Below are positions 8,496 through 17,699 of a DNA stretch of 64,000 nt, piece by piece. Made by a program: the position numbers and the translations under genes. The notes beneath the pieces are model-generated. The model saw only the letters and a list, made by a program, of their open reading frames with translations. It was not told the origin of the DNA and made no database searches. Position 1 is the stretch's first letter, and the number at the start of each line of letters is the position of its first letter. Source of the DNA: Kaistia dalseonensis (GTDB taxonomy: Bacteria; Pseudomonadota; Alphaproteobacteria; Rhizobiales; Kaistiaceae). The stretch covers positions 186,001 to 250,000 of the forward strand of contig NZ_JAUSVO010000001.1 in the NCBI RefSeq assembly GCF_030814715.1. The letters are read 5' to 3'.

Positions 8496-9575
8496 ATGAG
8501 CCTGCAGCGTCATATCGGTTTCTGGCTGGGGACGCTGGCCATCTTCCTGCTCTTCCTGTTCGTTTTCCGCGGCGTGCTGCTGCCGTTCATCGCCGGCATG
8601 GCGGTCGCCTACGGCCTCGATCCCGTCGCCGACTGGTTCGAGCGGCGCGGGCTTTCGCGGCTGGCGGCCTCGCTGGTGATCCTCGTCATCTTCATCGTGT
8701 TCCTGGTGCTGCTCTTCGTGCTGTTCGTGCCGATCCTGGCCAATCAGCTCGCGGGCTTCATCGAGCGCATCCCGAGCTATGCGCAGCAATTGCAGGGGCT
8801 CGCGACCAACCTGCTCGATACCCGGCTCGGCCAATTGGTGCGGATCGATCCCGACCAGCTCAAGAGCTCGATGGGGCAGTTCATGACGCAGGGCGCGAGC
8901 TGGCTCACCAGCCTGCTGCAATCGATCTGGAGCGGCGGCTCGGCGCTGATCGACGTGATGTCGCTCCTGGTCGTCACGCCCGTCGTTGCCTTCTATCTGC
9001 TGGTCGACTGGGACCGCATGATCGCGCGCATCGACAGCTGGCTGCCGCGCGATTCGCTGGAGGATGTTCGCCAGATCGCGCGCGACGTCGATACGGCGGT
9101 TGCCGGCTTCGTGCGCGGGCAGGGCCTGCTCTGCATCATCCTCGGCACGTTCTACGCCGTGGCGCTCGCCGCCATCGGGCTCAATTTCGGCCTGTTGATC
9201 GGCTTCGGCGCCGGCATGCTGAGCTTCATTCCCTATGTCGGCTCGACGCTCGGCTTCGTCGTCTCTGTCGGCGTGGCGGTGGTGCAGTTCTGGCCGGAAT
9301 GGCCATGGGTGGCGGTGGTGGTGGCCATTTTCGCCATCGGCCAATTCTTCGAGGGCAATATCCTGCAGCCGCGCCTGGTCGGGCGCAGCGTCGGGCTGCA
9401 TCCGGTCTGGCTGATGTTCGGGCTGTTCGCCTTCGGTGTCCTGTTCGGCTTTGTCGGCCTGTTGATCGCGGTGCCGGCGACGGCGGCGATCGCGGTCTTG
9501 ATGCGCTTCGCGCTCGCGCGCTATCTCACCAGCCCGATCTATCGCGGGGATGGCATTGTCGACGACGAGGAATAG
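8496..9575 (+). CDS. AI-2E/PerM family inner-membrane permease
   Basis: 359 residues from the ATG at 8496. Hydrophobic segments near residues 8-25 and 55-85, followed by at least five more in the second half, fit the seven- to eight-span PerM/TqsA (UPF0118) family. The family includes the AI-2 exporter TqsA and Na+/H+-antiporter-like proteins, and the substrate here is unknown. Its place between purM and hdaA is conserved in Hyphomicrobiales genomes as I know them. Its 3' end overlaps hdaA by 26 nt. Confidence 0.85.
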   Translation: MSLQRHIGFWLGTLAIFLLFLFVFRGVLLPFIAGMAVAYGLDPVADWFERRGLSRLAASLVILVIFIVFLVLLFVLFVPILANQLAGFIERIPSYAQQLQGLATNLLDTRLGQLVRIDPDQLKSSMGQFMTQGASWLTSLLQSIWSGGSALIDVMSLLVVTPVVAFYLLVDWDRMIARIDSWLPRDSLEDVRQIARDVDTAVAGFVRGQGLLCIILGTFYAVALAAIGLNFGLLIGFGAGMLSFIPYVGSTLGFVVSVGVAVVQFWPEWPWVAVVVAIFAIGQFFEGNILQPRLVGRSVGLHPVWLMFGLFAFGVLFGFVGLLIAVPATAAIAVLMRFALARYLTSPIYRGDGIVDDEE

Positions 9576-10269
9576 CCCGGCGCGCCAGTTGGCGCTCACG
9601 CTGCCGCATATGGCGGCGCTGACGCGGGCGGATTTCCTGGTCGGCAGCGCCAATGAGGCGGCGGTGCACCTGATCGACCGTTTCCCCGACTGGCCGAACC
9701 GCGTCGCGCTGCTGATCGGGCCGGTCGGGTCCGGCAAGACCCATCTCGGCCAGATCTGGCGCGAGGCGAGCGGCGCGAGCGAAATCGCGGCGCGCGATCT
9801 TGGCCGCGCCGATTTCGACGCGCTCTTCGCCTCGGGCCGCGTGCTGGTGGAGGATCTTCACGCCGGGCCCGTCGACCAGGCGGCGCTGTTCCATTTTCTC
9901 AACTTGGTGCGCGAGCGCGAGGCCCATGCGCTGCTGACCAGCCGCGAGAGCCCGGCCGCGCTCGGCTTCAGCCTGCCGGACCTCGCCTCGCGGTTGCGCG
10001 CGGCCGTGCCGGTCGTGTTGCAGGAGCCCGATGACGAGCTCCTGGCGCGCGTCATCGTCAAGCTCTTCGCCGATCGCCAGATCGCGGTCGATCCGCCGCT
10101 CGTCGATTTCATCCGCCGCCGCATGGATCGCTCGCTCGAATCGGCGAACCGCCTCGTCGCCCTGCTCGACCAGGAGGCGCTGGCCGCCGGCCGCCCGATC
10201 ACGCGGCAATTGGCGGCGAACGTGCTGGCCCGCGAGCTGGGCGAGGCGCCGGAATCGGATCTCGACTGA
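9550..10269 (+). CDS. hdaA: DnaA-related regulatory protein HdaA
   Basis: 239 residues. It is a short AAA+ relative of DnaA without the DNA-binding domain IV. The N-terminal QLALTLPH is a sliding-clamp-binding motif of the Hda type. LLIGPVGSGKTHLGQIW is the Walker A loop, and VLVEDLHAG stands at the Walker B position. Hda homologues load on the replicative clamp and stimulate ATP hydrolysis by DnaA, which limits re-initiation (shown for E. coli Hda and Caulobacter HdaA). The start overlaps the permease gene. The next gene, ppk, begins 145 bp downstream. Confidence 0.85.
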   Translation: MALSTTRNSPARQLALTLPHMAALTRADFLVGSANEAAVHLIDRFPDWPNRVALLIGPVGSGKTHLGQIWREASGASEIAARDLGRADFDALFASGRVLVEDLHAGPVDQAALFHFLNLVREREAHALLTSRESPAALGFSLPDLASRLRAAVPVVLQEPDDELLARVIVKLFADRQIAVDPPLVDFIRRRMDRSLESANRLVALLDQEALAAGRPITRQLAANVLARELGEAPESDLD

Positions 10270-10414
10270 GGTTCGGTGAGCGGCGCGCTGCCCAAGCGAT
10301 CGAAATGCCGGGAAAGCGGCCCGCCAAATCCGCAATGCTCCCCAAGTCTGCTCAAAACCGTTACAATTCGGGTATATGCTTCGTGACGATGCGGCCCGAC
10401 GTTGGAAGGATGCG

Positions 10415-12610
10415 ATGGATCAGAATAACCCGGAGGCTCAAGCGGCGCTCGCTGTCGCCAATGCTGCCGAGAAGGATGCCAATCGCCTGCGCCACAGCCC
10501 GGAGCGTTTCATTAATCGCGAGTTGTCGTGGCTCCAGTTCAACCGGCGCGTGCTGGAAGAGGCCGGCAACGGCAATCATCCGCTGCTGGAGCGGCTGCGC
10601 TTCCTCTCGATCTCGGCCAATAATCTCGACGAGTTCTTCATGGTGCGCGTCGCCGGCCTGCGCGGCCAGCAGCGCGAGGGCCTGGGCCTCACATCCGATG
10701 ACGGGCTGACGCCGAGCGAACAGCTCGTGCGCGTCAACGAGGAGGTCTCCAAGCTCGCCAGCGACCAGCAATCGCGCTGGAAGGAGCTGCGCGGCGAGCT
10801 GGCGGCGAGCGGCATCGTCGCGACCGATCCGGCTGATCTCAACGAGCAGGATCGCAGCTGGCTCGAGACCTATTTCCTCGATTCGATCTTCCCGGTGCTG
10901 ACGCCGCTGGCGATCGATCCGGCGCATCCGTTTCCCTTCATCCCCAATCTCGGTTTCTCGCTGGTGCTGCAGCTGTCGCGGCCCACGACCGGCGCCCAGA
11001 TGACGGCGCTGCTGCGCATTCCCATGACGCTCGACCGCTTCATCAAGCTGCCGTCGGAGCCGGGCGCGGATCGCTACATCAGCCTGGAGCAGACCGTCTC
11101 GCTCTTCACCGGCCGGCTGTTCCCGAGCTATCAGGTCCAGGGGCAGGGCGCTTTCCGCATCATTCGCGATTCCGATATCGAGTTCGAGGAGGAGGCGGAG
11201 GATCTGGTCCGCGTCTTCGAATCGGCCCTGAAGCGGCGGCGCCGCGGCGAAGTGATCCGCCTCGAGATCGAATCGGCGACGCCGGACAGCCTGCGCAGCT
11301 TCGTCGCCGGCGCGCTGGCCGTGCTGCCGGAGGAGATCTTCCTCGTCGAGGGCATGCTGGCCCTGAACGACCTTTCGCAACTGGTGGGGATTGATCGGCC
11401 GGGACTGAAGTTCCCGCCCTATCAAGCCCGATTTCCCGAACGCATCCGTGAGCATGGGGGCGATTGCTTCGCAGCCATCCGCCAGAAAGACCTGATCGTC
11501 CACCATCCCTACGAGACGTTCGACGTGGTGGTGCAATATCTGCGGCAGGCGGCGCTCGATCCCGACGTCGTCGCGATCAAGCAGACGCTCTACCGCACCT
11601 CCAAGGACAGCCCCATCGTCAAGGCGCTGGCCGAGGCGGCCGAATCCGGCAAGTCCGTCACCGCGCTGGTCGAGCTCAAGGCGCGCTTCGACGAAGAGGC
11701 GAACATCAAATGGGCGCGCGATCTGGAGCGCGCCGGCGTGCAGGTCGTCTATGGCTTCATCGAGCTCAAGACGCATGCCAAGCTCTCGCTAGTCGTCCGG
11801 CGCGAGGGTGGTGCCCTGCGCAGCTATGTCCATATCGGCACCGGCAACTACCATCCGATCACGGCGCGCGTTTATACCGATCTCTCCTATTTCTCCGACG
11901 ATCCGGCGATCGCCCGCGATGTCGCGCGGATCTTCAACTACATCACCGGCTATTCGGAGCCGGCCGAGATCGAGCGGCTTTCCACCTCGCCGCATTTCCT
12001 CAGGAAGCGCATTCTCGACCTGATCTATGCCGAGATCGACCATGTGAAGGCCGGCCGGCCCGGCGCGATCTGGATGAAGATGAACTCGCTGGTCGACGCG
12101 CAGATCATCGACGCGCTCTATGATGCGAGCCGGGCGGGCGTCGACATCGAGATCGTCGTGCGCGGCATATGCTGCCTGCGACCGGGCATTCCCGGGCTTT
12201 CCGAGCGCATTCGCGTCAAATCAATTGTGGGTAGGTTCCTCGAACATGCCCGCATTCTCTGCTTCGGCAATGGGCACGGCTTGCCCTCTCCGGAGGCGAT
12301 TGTTTATATCGGCTCTGCGGACATGATGCCCCGCAACCTCGATCGTCGTGTCGAAGCGATGATCCCGATGCTGAATCCGACCGTGCACGAACAAGTGCTC
12401 GACCAGATCATGGTCGCGAACCTGAAGGACAACCAGCAAAGTTGGGAAATCCTCTCGGATGGCTCGTCACGGCGGATCGTTCCGCGCAAGGGCGAAGAAG
12501 TCTTCAACGCCCATCAGTATTTCATGACAAATCCGAGTCTCTCAGGGCGTGGAAAATCTCTCAAGACGAACTCGCCGCGCTCGATCGGCAACCGTTCCAG
12601 CAAGCATTGA
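10415..12610 (+). CDS. ppk: Polyphosphate kinase 1
   Basis: 731 residues from the ATG at 10415, which has GGAAGGA at a good spacing. Ppk1 makes polyphosphate from ATP at the inner membrane. The N-terminal [18 protein letters not shown] and [14 protein letters not shown] are typical. The two active-site histidines occur as His454 in [10 protein letters not shown] and His611 in FLEHARIL, separated by 157 residues exactly as in the E. coli enzyme (435/592). ppx follows after 37 nt, so synthesis and breakdown of polyphosphate are encoded by one transcription unit. Confidence 0.95.
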   Translation: MDQNNPEAQAALAVANAAEKDANRLRHSPERFINRELSWLQFNRRVLEEAGNGNHPLLERLRFLSISANNLDEFFMVRVAGLRGQQREGLGLTSDDGLTPSEQLVRVNEEVSKLASDQQSRWKELRGELAASGIVATDPADLNEQDRSWLETYFLDSIFPVLTPLAIDPAHPFPFIPNLGFSLVLQLSRPTTGAQMTALLRIPMTLDRFIKLPSEPGADRYISLEQTVSLFTGRLFPSYQVQGQGAFRIIRDSDIEFEEEAEDLVRVFESALKRRRRGEVIRLEIESATPDSLRSFVAGALAVLPEEIFLVEGMLALNDLSQLVGIDRPGLKFPPYQARFPERIREHGGDCFAAIRQKDLIVHHPYETFDVVVQYLRQAALDPDVVAIKQTLYRTSKDSPIVKALAEAAESGKSVTALVELKARFDEEANIKWARDLERAGVQVVYGFIELKTHAKLSLVVRREGGALRSYVHIGTGNYHPITARVYTDLSYFSDDPAIARDVARIFNYITGYSEPAEIERLSTSPHFLRKRILDLIYAEIDHVKAGRPGAIWMKMNSLVDAQIIDALYDASRAGVDIEIVVRGICCLRPGIPGLSERIRVKSIVGRFLEHARILCFGNGHGLPSPEAIVYIGSADMMPRNLDRRVEAMIPMLNPTVHEQVLDQIMVANLKDNQQSWEILSDGSSRRIVPRKGEEVFNAHQYFMTNPSLSGRGKSLKTNSPRSIGNRSSKH

Positions 12611-12647
12611 GCCGAGCGCCGAATCTGTTCAGCCGATCGTGGTGTCC

Positions 12648-14165
12648 ATGACTGAAGGCGAAGAGCATGCCCCCGGCCGTCTCAACGGCTCGGGTCCCGT
12701 GGCGATCATCGATATCGGATCGAACTCGGTCCGCCTCGTCGTCTATGAGCGCATGAGCCGCTCGCCCATGCCGCTCTTCAACGAGAAGGAACTGGCCGGG
12801 CTCGGCCGCGGCGTGGCGACCACGGGCCGCCTCAATGAAGACGCCGTCCAGGCGGCGCTCGCCGCCATCCGCCGCTTCGTCGGCCTGTGCGGGCAGATGC
12901 GGGTCAAGACCATCCATGTGCTCGCGACGGCGGCGGCGCGCGAGGCGACCAACGGCCCGAGCTTCCTCGACGAGGTCGAGACGATCACCGGCGCGCCCGT
13001 CTCGCTGCTGAGCGGACGCGAGGAGGCGCGGCTCTCGGCCATGGGCGTGCTCTCCGGCATCCACAAGCCGAACGGCATTGCCGGCGATCTCGGCGGCGGC
13101 AGCCTCGAGGTCGTCGACATTGTCGGCCAGGAAGTCGGCATCGGCGAGACCTTCCCGCTCGGCGGCCTGCGGCTCGAGGAAGCATCCGAGAAGACGCTGA
13201 AGAAGGCGGCGGCGATCGCCGCCGAGGCGCTGACGCGCTCGACCGTGCTGCCCAAAGGGCAGGGACGGCCCTTCTATGCCATTGGCGGCACCTGGCGCTC
13301 GCTCGCCCGCCTGCACATGCGGCAGAAGGGCTATCCGCTGCATATCATGCACGAATATGCCATTCCGGCCGACGAGGCGCTCGATTTCTGCCGCATGGTC
13401 GCACGACGCGATGCCGAATCGCTCGATTCGATAGAGGCGGTCTCGAAGAGCCGCCGCAACCTGCTGCCCTATGGCGCGATCGTGCTGGAGCAGGTGATCC
13501 GCGCCATGAAGCCGTCGGAGATCATCCTCTCGGCGCTCGGCGTGCGCGAAGGCCTGCTCTATGACCTGCTCGACGCGGAAACCCGGGCAATCGACCCGCT
13601 GATCGCGGCCTCGGAAGAGCTGGCGATCCTGCGCTCGCGCTCGCCCGTGCACGCCCGCGAACTCGGGCCCTGGACGGCGCAGGCCATGAGCGCCATGGGC
13701 TATGAGGAGAGCGATGACGAGGCGCGCCTGCGCATCGCCGCCTGCCTGCTCGCTGATATTGGCTGGCGTGGCCATCCCGATTATCGCGGCGAGCAGAGCC
13801 TCAACCTGATCTCGCACGGCGCCTTTGTCGGCATCGACCATCCCGGCCGCGCCTATCTCGCGCTCGCCACCTATTATCGCCATGAGGGGCTGGCCGACGA
13901 GCACATTTCCTCGCGCATCCGCGAACTGGCCTCGACACGGCTGATGGAGCGCGCCCGCGCGCTCGGCGCCGCCTTCCGCGTCGCCTTCCTGGTCTCGGGC
14001 GCGATGGGCGGCATCATCCCGCAAACCCGGATCGAGGCCCGCGGCGACCAGCTGACGCTGGTCCTGCCGGAAGACCGCGCCATCCTCGCCGGCACCCGTC
14101 TCGGCCGCCGCGTCGCCCAGCTCGCCAAGCTCGCCGGCATGAAACCGGCGATCGTGCTGGAGTAG
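12648..14165 (+). CDS. ppx: Exopolyphosphatase (Ppx/GppA family)
   Basis: 505 residues from the ATG at 12648 (MTEGEEHAPG). The actin-like ATPase-fold motifs are IDIGSNSVRLVVY near residue 20, ATAAAREATN, and GDLGGGSLEVVD near residue 147. The C-terminal half carries the HD-like helical domain typical of the longer Ppx enzymes. The enzyme removes terminal phosphates from polyphosphate or from pppGpp. It lies directly after ppk. In related genomes rnd tends to come next, but here the polysaccharide region intervenes. Confidence 0.93.
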   Translation: MTEGEEHAPGRLNGSGPVAIIDIGSNSVRLVVYERMSRSPMPLFNEKELAGLGRGVATTGRLNEDAVQAALAAIRRFVGLCGQMRVKTIHVLATAAAREATNGPSFLDEVETITGAPVSLLSGREEARLSAMGVLSGIHKPNGIAGDLGGGSLEVVDIVGQEVGIGETFPLGGLRLEEASEKTLKKAAAIAAEALTRSTVLPKGQGRPFYAIGGTWRSLARLHMRQKGYPLHIMHEYAIPADEALDFCRMVARRDAESLDSIEAVSKSRRNLLPYGAIVLEQVIRAMKPSEIILSALGVREGLLYDLLDAETRAIDPLIAASEELAILRSRSPVHARELGPWTAQAMSAMGYEESDDEARLRIAACLLADIGWRGHPDYRGEQSLNLISHGAFVGIDHPGRAYLALATYYRHEGLADEHISSRIRELASTRLMERARALGAAFRVAFLVSGAMGGIIPQTRIEARGDQLTLVLPEDRAILAGTRLGRRVAQLAKLAGMKPAIVLE

Positions 14166-14366
14166 GGAGCGGATGCGGGGGTGAGGCAATGCCCCAGCCC
14201 GTGCATGCGACGAAGCAAGGAATTGCGGAATATTGAGGGGCGGTCGTCGAGGGGGGGCGCTTTGGCTCCTCCTGCGCCTTTTTGGGTCGTGCGCGCTCGG
14301 CTGCTCTATGCCGTCCATGCTTGAATTGATCATGAGAGGCAGTCAGGGACCGCGCTGCCTCGCACG

Positions 14367-16349
14367 TCAGTTCCTTTGTCCGACGCTCCCGCTGGTGCCT
14401 ATCTGCGCTCGTTCACGTGCTTCGAAGAACCGCTGTGGCAACCGACTGGCAACATAGAGCGCGCCTTCAGTCGTCAAATGCCCGTAGTCCCATGACATGA
14501 AACTCGCCGGCTCCGACGTGGCCCGCGTCTGGCAGCCTTGGGGATTGCACAAGAGGTCAACGAGAGAGAAATACTCCACGCTCATCGATGCTACGAACTC
14601 CTTCATTTTGAGATCAACGGTTCTGATCACAGGGTTGAGCCCATAGCTCATATAAAGAGGCGGCGGAACTTCGTCATTGTCCCACGCATATTTCAGGACA
14701 GTGTCCGGTAGTGCACCAAGCCATTGCGGGTTCGGTCCGACGAGAAGGATATCTTCTACTCCAGCGGCCCTGATAGCTCGGATGGTAGCCTTAAGTTCAG
14801 AATAGAATCTATCGTTGTGAAGCTGGTCGTTCCAGTTTTCATTGTAAACATTCCAGACGGCGAACATTATAACGGTGTCTGGTTTGTATTGTTCGATCAG
14901 TGAGATAATGTATTCATTGCCGTTCCTGCAATTGTCATAACCAATTCCAAGGATTGGGGCGCAGCCATCTCGATTCAGGGGCGCCATTTCCGCTTGCTCG
15001 CCAAACCGCAGGAGCAGTCCGGGAAAGAGCCTTGCGGCGTGTGAGTCTCCCCAGACCAGGACTCTGGGCCGATTTCTGTCATCGGGCTTCAAGGCATCGG
15101 TGCAGGATGGGGCGAAGTCATTCTTCTGGCCGGCCCTCATCCAGCATTCGACCCTGGCATCCTTCGTATAGTCATACTTGTATGTCGCGATCGGCCTTAA
15201 ATCCGGGGGCAATCGAAAGGCCGCCCCGTTCGTGCTGAACACGATGGAGGCCGCGGTTGCTACAAGCGCCATCATTGCCATTGAGACGAAGGCTGGCCGT
15301 GCTGGAGAGCGCGTGGTTCGTAGAGGACGCTCGATCAGACGGTAGGTGATCCAGGCGAGCAGAACGGATAGCCCAGCGATGGCGACACGCGTAGCAGGGG
15401 AAAGCGGTCCCGCCTCGACTATGCGCGCCAAGGACAATAGCGGCCAGTGCCAGAGATAGAGCGGATAGCTGATCAGCCCGAGCCAGATCATCCCGCGGTT
15501 TGCCAGGATGTGCCTGTTGAAGAAGTTGGACGGGCCGGCAGAGAGCACCAGCACGGTGCTGGCGACTGGCAGTAGCGCCCACCACCCGGGAAACGCCATG
15601 TTGCTGGCCAGGCAGAAGCCAGAGCCCACTATGCCGCCGAGCCCGACGAGTGAGGCGGCCAGGCTGAGCCATTGCTTTGACCGCGCATTGCCAAAGCGCG
15701 ACAGGGCGTCCTTGGGCTGAGATAAGGCGCGTACTGCAAGCCAGCCACCCGCCAGCAATTCCCAGAATCGCGTCTGTGGCAAGAAGAATGCGCCGACCGG
15801 GTCGCTATCGATCATGGTGACATTCAGGCCGAACGAGATGAGTGCCAGAGCACCAATCGCCATGCCTGGACTTACCTTAAATCGATTTGCCAAGATCAAT
15901 AGTGCCGGATAGATTAGATAAAACTGTTCCTCAATAGATAAAGACCATAGGTGCATGAGCGGCTTGGTCTCGGAAGCAGTGTCGAAATACCCAGATTCAC
16001 GCCAAAGCGATAAATTCTGAACGAATATAGATGAGAATATAGTCGCTTGGGCAAGATTCTGGAAATCCTTCGGCCAGAGAGCAAGCCATCCAATAAGGAG
16101 CGTGGTCAAGAGCACAAGGATCAGTGCTGGGAATATTCTCCGAATGCGCCGCCAGTAGAAAATATAAATGTCGAATACATTGCGGACGATTTCGTTAAAT
16201 ATTATGCTCGTAATAAGAAATCCTGAAATTACAAAGAAGACGTCTACGCCAATAAATCCGCCCGGTGCCTGTTGTGGAAATAAATGAAAGACGACGACGA
16301 AAGCAATCGCAAGGCCACGAAGGCCATCTATATCGGGCCGATATTTCAT
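14367..16349 (-). CDS. Membrane acyltransferase with C-terminal SGNH domain (OafA/YrhL-like)
   Basis: 660 residues from the ATG at 16349, with GGAAA just upstream. The N-terminal half is an acyltransferase-3 domain with about ten membrane spans: YRPDIDGLRGLAIAFVV, VFFVISGFLIT and RRIRRIFPALILV are its hallmark segments. The C-terminal half, from about residue 400, is a periplasmic SGNH hydrolase-like domain with VLVWGDSHAARLF (nucleophile Ser) and DYGHLTTEGALYVA (the D-x-x-H pair). Such proteins O-acetylate lipopolysaccharide or exopolysaccharide sugars. It is divergent from the acyltransferase at 16383 and shows lower GC than the core genes. Confidence 0.88.
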   Translation of the reverse strand: MKYRPDIDGLRGLAIAFVVVFHLFPQQAPGGFIGVDVFFVISGFLITSIIFNEIVRNVFDIYIFYWRRIRRIFPALILVLLTTLLIGWLALWPKDFQNLAQATIFSSIFVQNLSLWRESGYFDTASETKPLMHLWSLSIEEQFYLIYPALLILANRFKVSPGMAIGALALISFGLNVTMIDSDPVGAFFLPQTRFWELLAGGWLAVRALSQPKDALSRFGNARSKQWLSLAASLVGLGGIVGSGFCLASNMAFPGWWALLPVASTVLVLSAGPSNFFNRHILANRGMIWLGLISYPLYLWHWPLLSLARIVEAGPLSPATRVAIAGLSVLLAWITYRLIERPLRTTRSPARPAFVSMAMMALVATAASIVFSTNGAAFRLPPDLRPIATYKYDYTKDARVECWMRAGQKNDFAPSCTDALKPDDRNRPRVLVWGDSHAARLFPGLLLRFGEQAEMAPLNRDGCAPILGIGYDNCRNGNEYIISLIEQYKPDTVIMFAVWNVYNENWNDQLHNDRFYSELKATIRAIRAAGVEDILLVGPNPQWLGALPDTVLKYAWDNDEVPPPLYMSYGLNPVIRTVDLKMKEFVASMSVEYFSLVDLLCNPQGCQTRATSEPASFMSWDYGHLTTEGALYVASRLPQRFFEARERAQIGTSGSVGQRN

Positions 16350-16382
16350 ATTTCCACGCAAGGTTGCGAATGGTATTCGCTC

Positions 16383-17594
16383 ATGCTGGCATCACTTCGC
16401 GATCTGTCGCGTCGCACTTGGCGAAGTCGCGACGGCGGTGCACAAAACCTGACCGCAGAGAAGTCGGAGATTGGAAGAGGCTTGTCATCTGACGACAGAA
16501 TCGGGTTCTTAGATGGGATGCGGGGATGGGCCGCCGTTGTGGTTGTGCTCTATCACGTTTATTGCGGCGGGTTCCCGTTCAGCGAGCGATTTGCAGTCGT
16601 TTTGGTGGCCTTGCCGCCATTTAATGGCGGCCTCGCAGTCGGGATATTCTTCCTCGTTTCAGGCTTCGCACTGAGTATAGCGTTTCAAACGACCGGCAGT
16701 GGTGCATCCCTGGTTCGGATAGCGGCGGGGCGCTATGTGAGGCTTGCGGTGCCAATCTTTGTTGCGTGCGCAATCATGCATGCTTTCCTTGTCGCCGGAA
16801 TTGTCGATATCTCCGCCTTGCCGCGAAAGTTTGACGGAATGTTCGAATTTCGACCGACAATCGAACATCTGCTTCGTGCTTCGCTGTTCGAGAGTTTCTT
16901 TTCTTACTCCTACTCGACGAGCTACATCGGCCCTCTTTGGACGATTCCTATCGAGTTTGCTGGTTCATTTCTCGTAATCGCTGTTCTCTTGGCTGGTTGG
17001 AAGCGCTCCTTGACCTGGCCGGCCTACGCGTCGATCTTCGCATTATTCTTGTACATGGAGAGCGTTTACACGCTCTTTGTTGCAGGTGTGATGCTCTGCA
17101 GGCTCTACTGCAATGGCTGTTTCGATCGGCCCGTTGTCGCGAAGCTTGGACCAATCGCGATCATGGTCGGGATTGCCATTTCAATGGTGCCGCCCCTCGA
17201 CTTCAATTTCCAACTGCTGTTCGGGGCGATGCTGCTGTCCTTTGGCGTCATCGCCACGCCAGCGACTCGGAAATTGCTATCGGCGCCTCTTAGTCGACGG
17301 CTTGGAGATTGGTCCTTCCCGATCTATCTGATGCACACAGTGACTCTCGTGGTGATAGGCGTTCCCATCATGAGATTCGTTCAGGCAAGCTATCCAGGGT
17401 CTCTTTCGGCCTATCTTCTCGCAACGGTGTTTCTCGTCTTGGCCTCTATCGGTAGCGCGGCGCTACTGATCCCCAGCAATCATCTCGCCATTGTCTGGTC
17501 GCGGCATTTGGGTCGGCTGGCCGATACGGCTCAAAGAACATTACGCGCGAGATTCTGGCCCAAAGGGGCCGCGGAGACCGATGCGTGCAAATAG
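16383..17594 (+). CDS. Acyltransferase-3 family membrane protein
   Basis: About 403 residues from the ATG at 16383; the frame also has an ATG at 16284, inside the divergent neighbour, and a TTG further down, so the start is uncertain. The family core is clear: RIGFLDGMRGWAAVVVVLYHVY is the conserved Asp/Arg/His segment, and FFLVSGFALSIAF follows. About ten hydrophobic spans are visible and there is no SGNH domain. It probably acylates a surface-glycan sugar. Only 33 bp separate it from the divergent acyltransferase start, so the two promoters must overlap coding sequence. Confidence 0.8.
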   Translation: MLASLRDLSRRTWRSRDGGAQNLTAEKSEIGRGLSSDDRIGFLDGMRGWAAVVVVLYHVYCGGFPFSERFAVVLVALPPFNGGLAVGIFFLVSGFALSIAFQTTGSGASLVRIAAGRYVRLAVPIFVACAIMHAFLVAGIVDISALPRKFDGMFEFRPTIEHLLRASLFESFFSYSYSTSYIGPLWTIPIEFAGSFLVIAVLLAGWKRSLTWPAYASIFALFLYMESVYTLFVAGVMLCRLYCNGCFDRPVVAKLGPIAIMVGIAISMVPPLDFNFQLLFGAMLLSFGVIATPATRKLLSAPLSRRLGDWSFPIYLMHTVTLVVIGVPIMRFVQASYPGSLSAYLLATVFLVLASIGSAALLIPSNHLAIVWSRHLGRLADTAQRTLRARFWPKGAAETDACK

Positions 17595-17699
17595 GTTCCG
17601 TGGTCGCAATTGCGCCCGACTGGAGCGGACCTCGAGCTAAGGCATGGCCCATCGCGGTTCGTTCAAGGCCGTAGTCGGTCGAGTTCCAGTGTGCATTTG

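Noticed and set aside
7490-9622. 710-codon open frame on the plus strand
   Set aside because: It runs antisense to purM and then out of frame through the permease gene, both firmly identified. Its translation is Arg/Ala/Gly-rich without any motif.
12561-14333. 590-codon open frame on the minus strand
   Set aside because: Antisense to ppx. Long antisense frames are common at this GC content.
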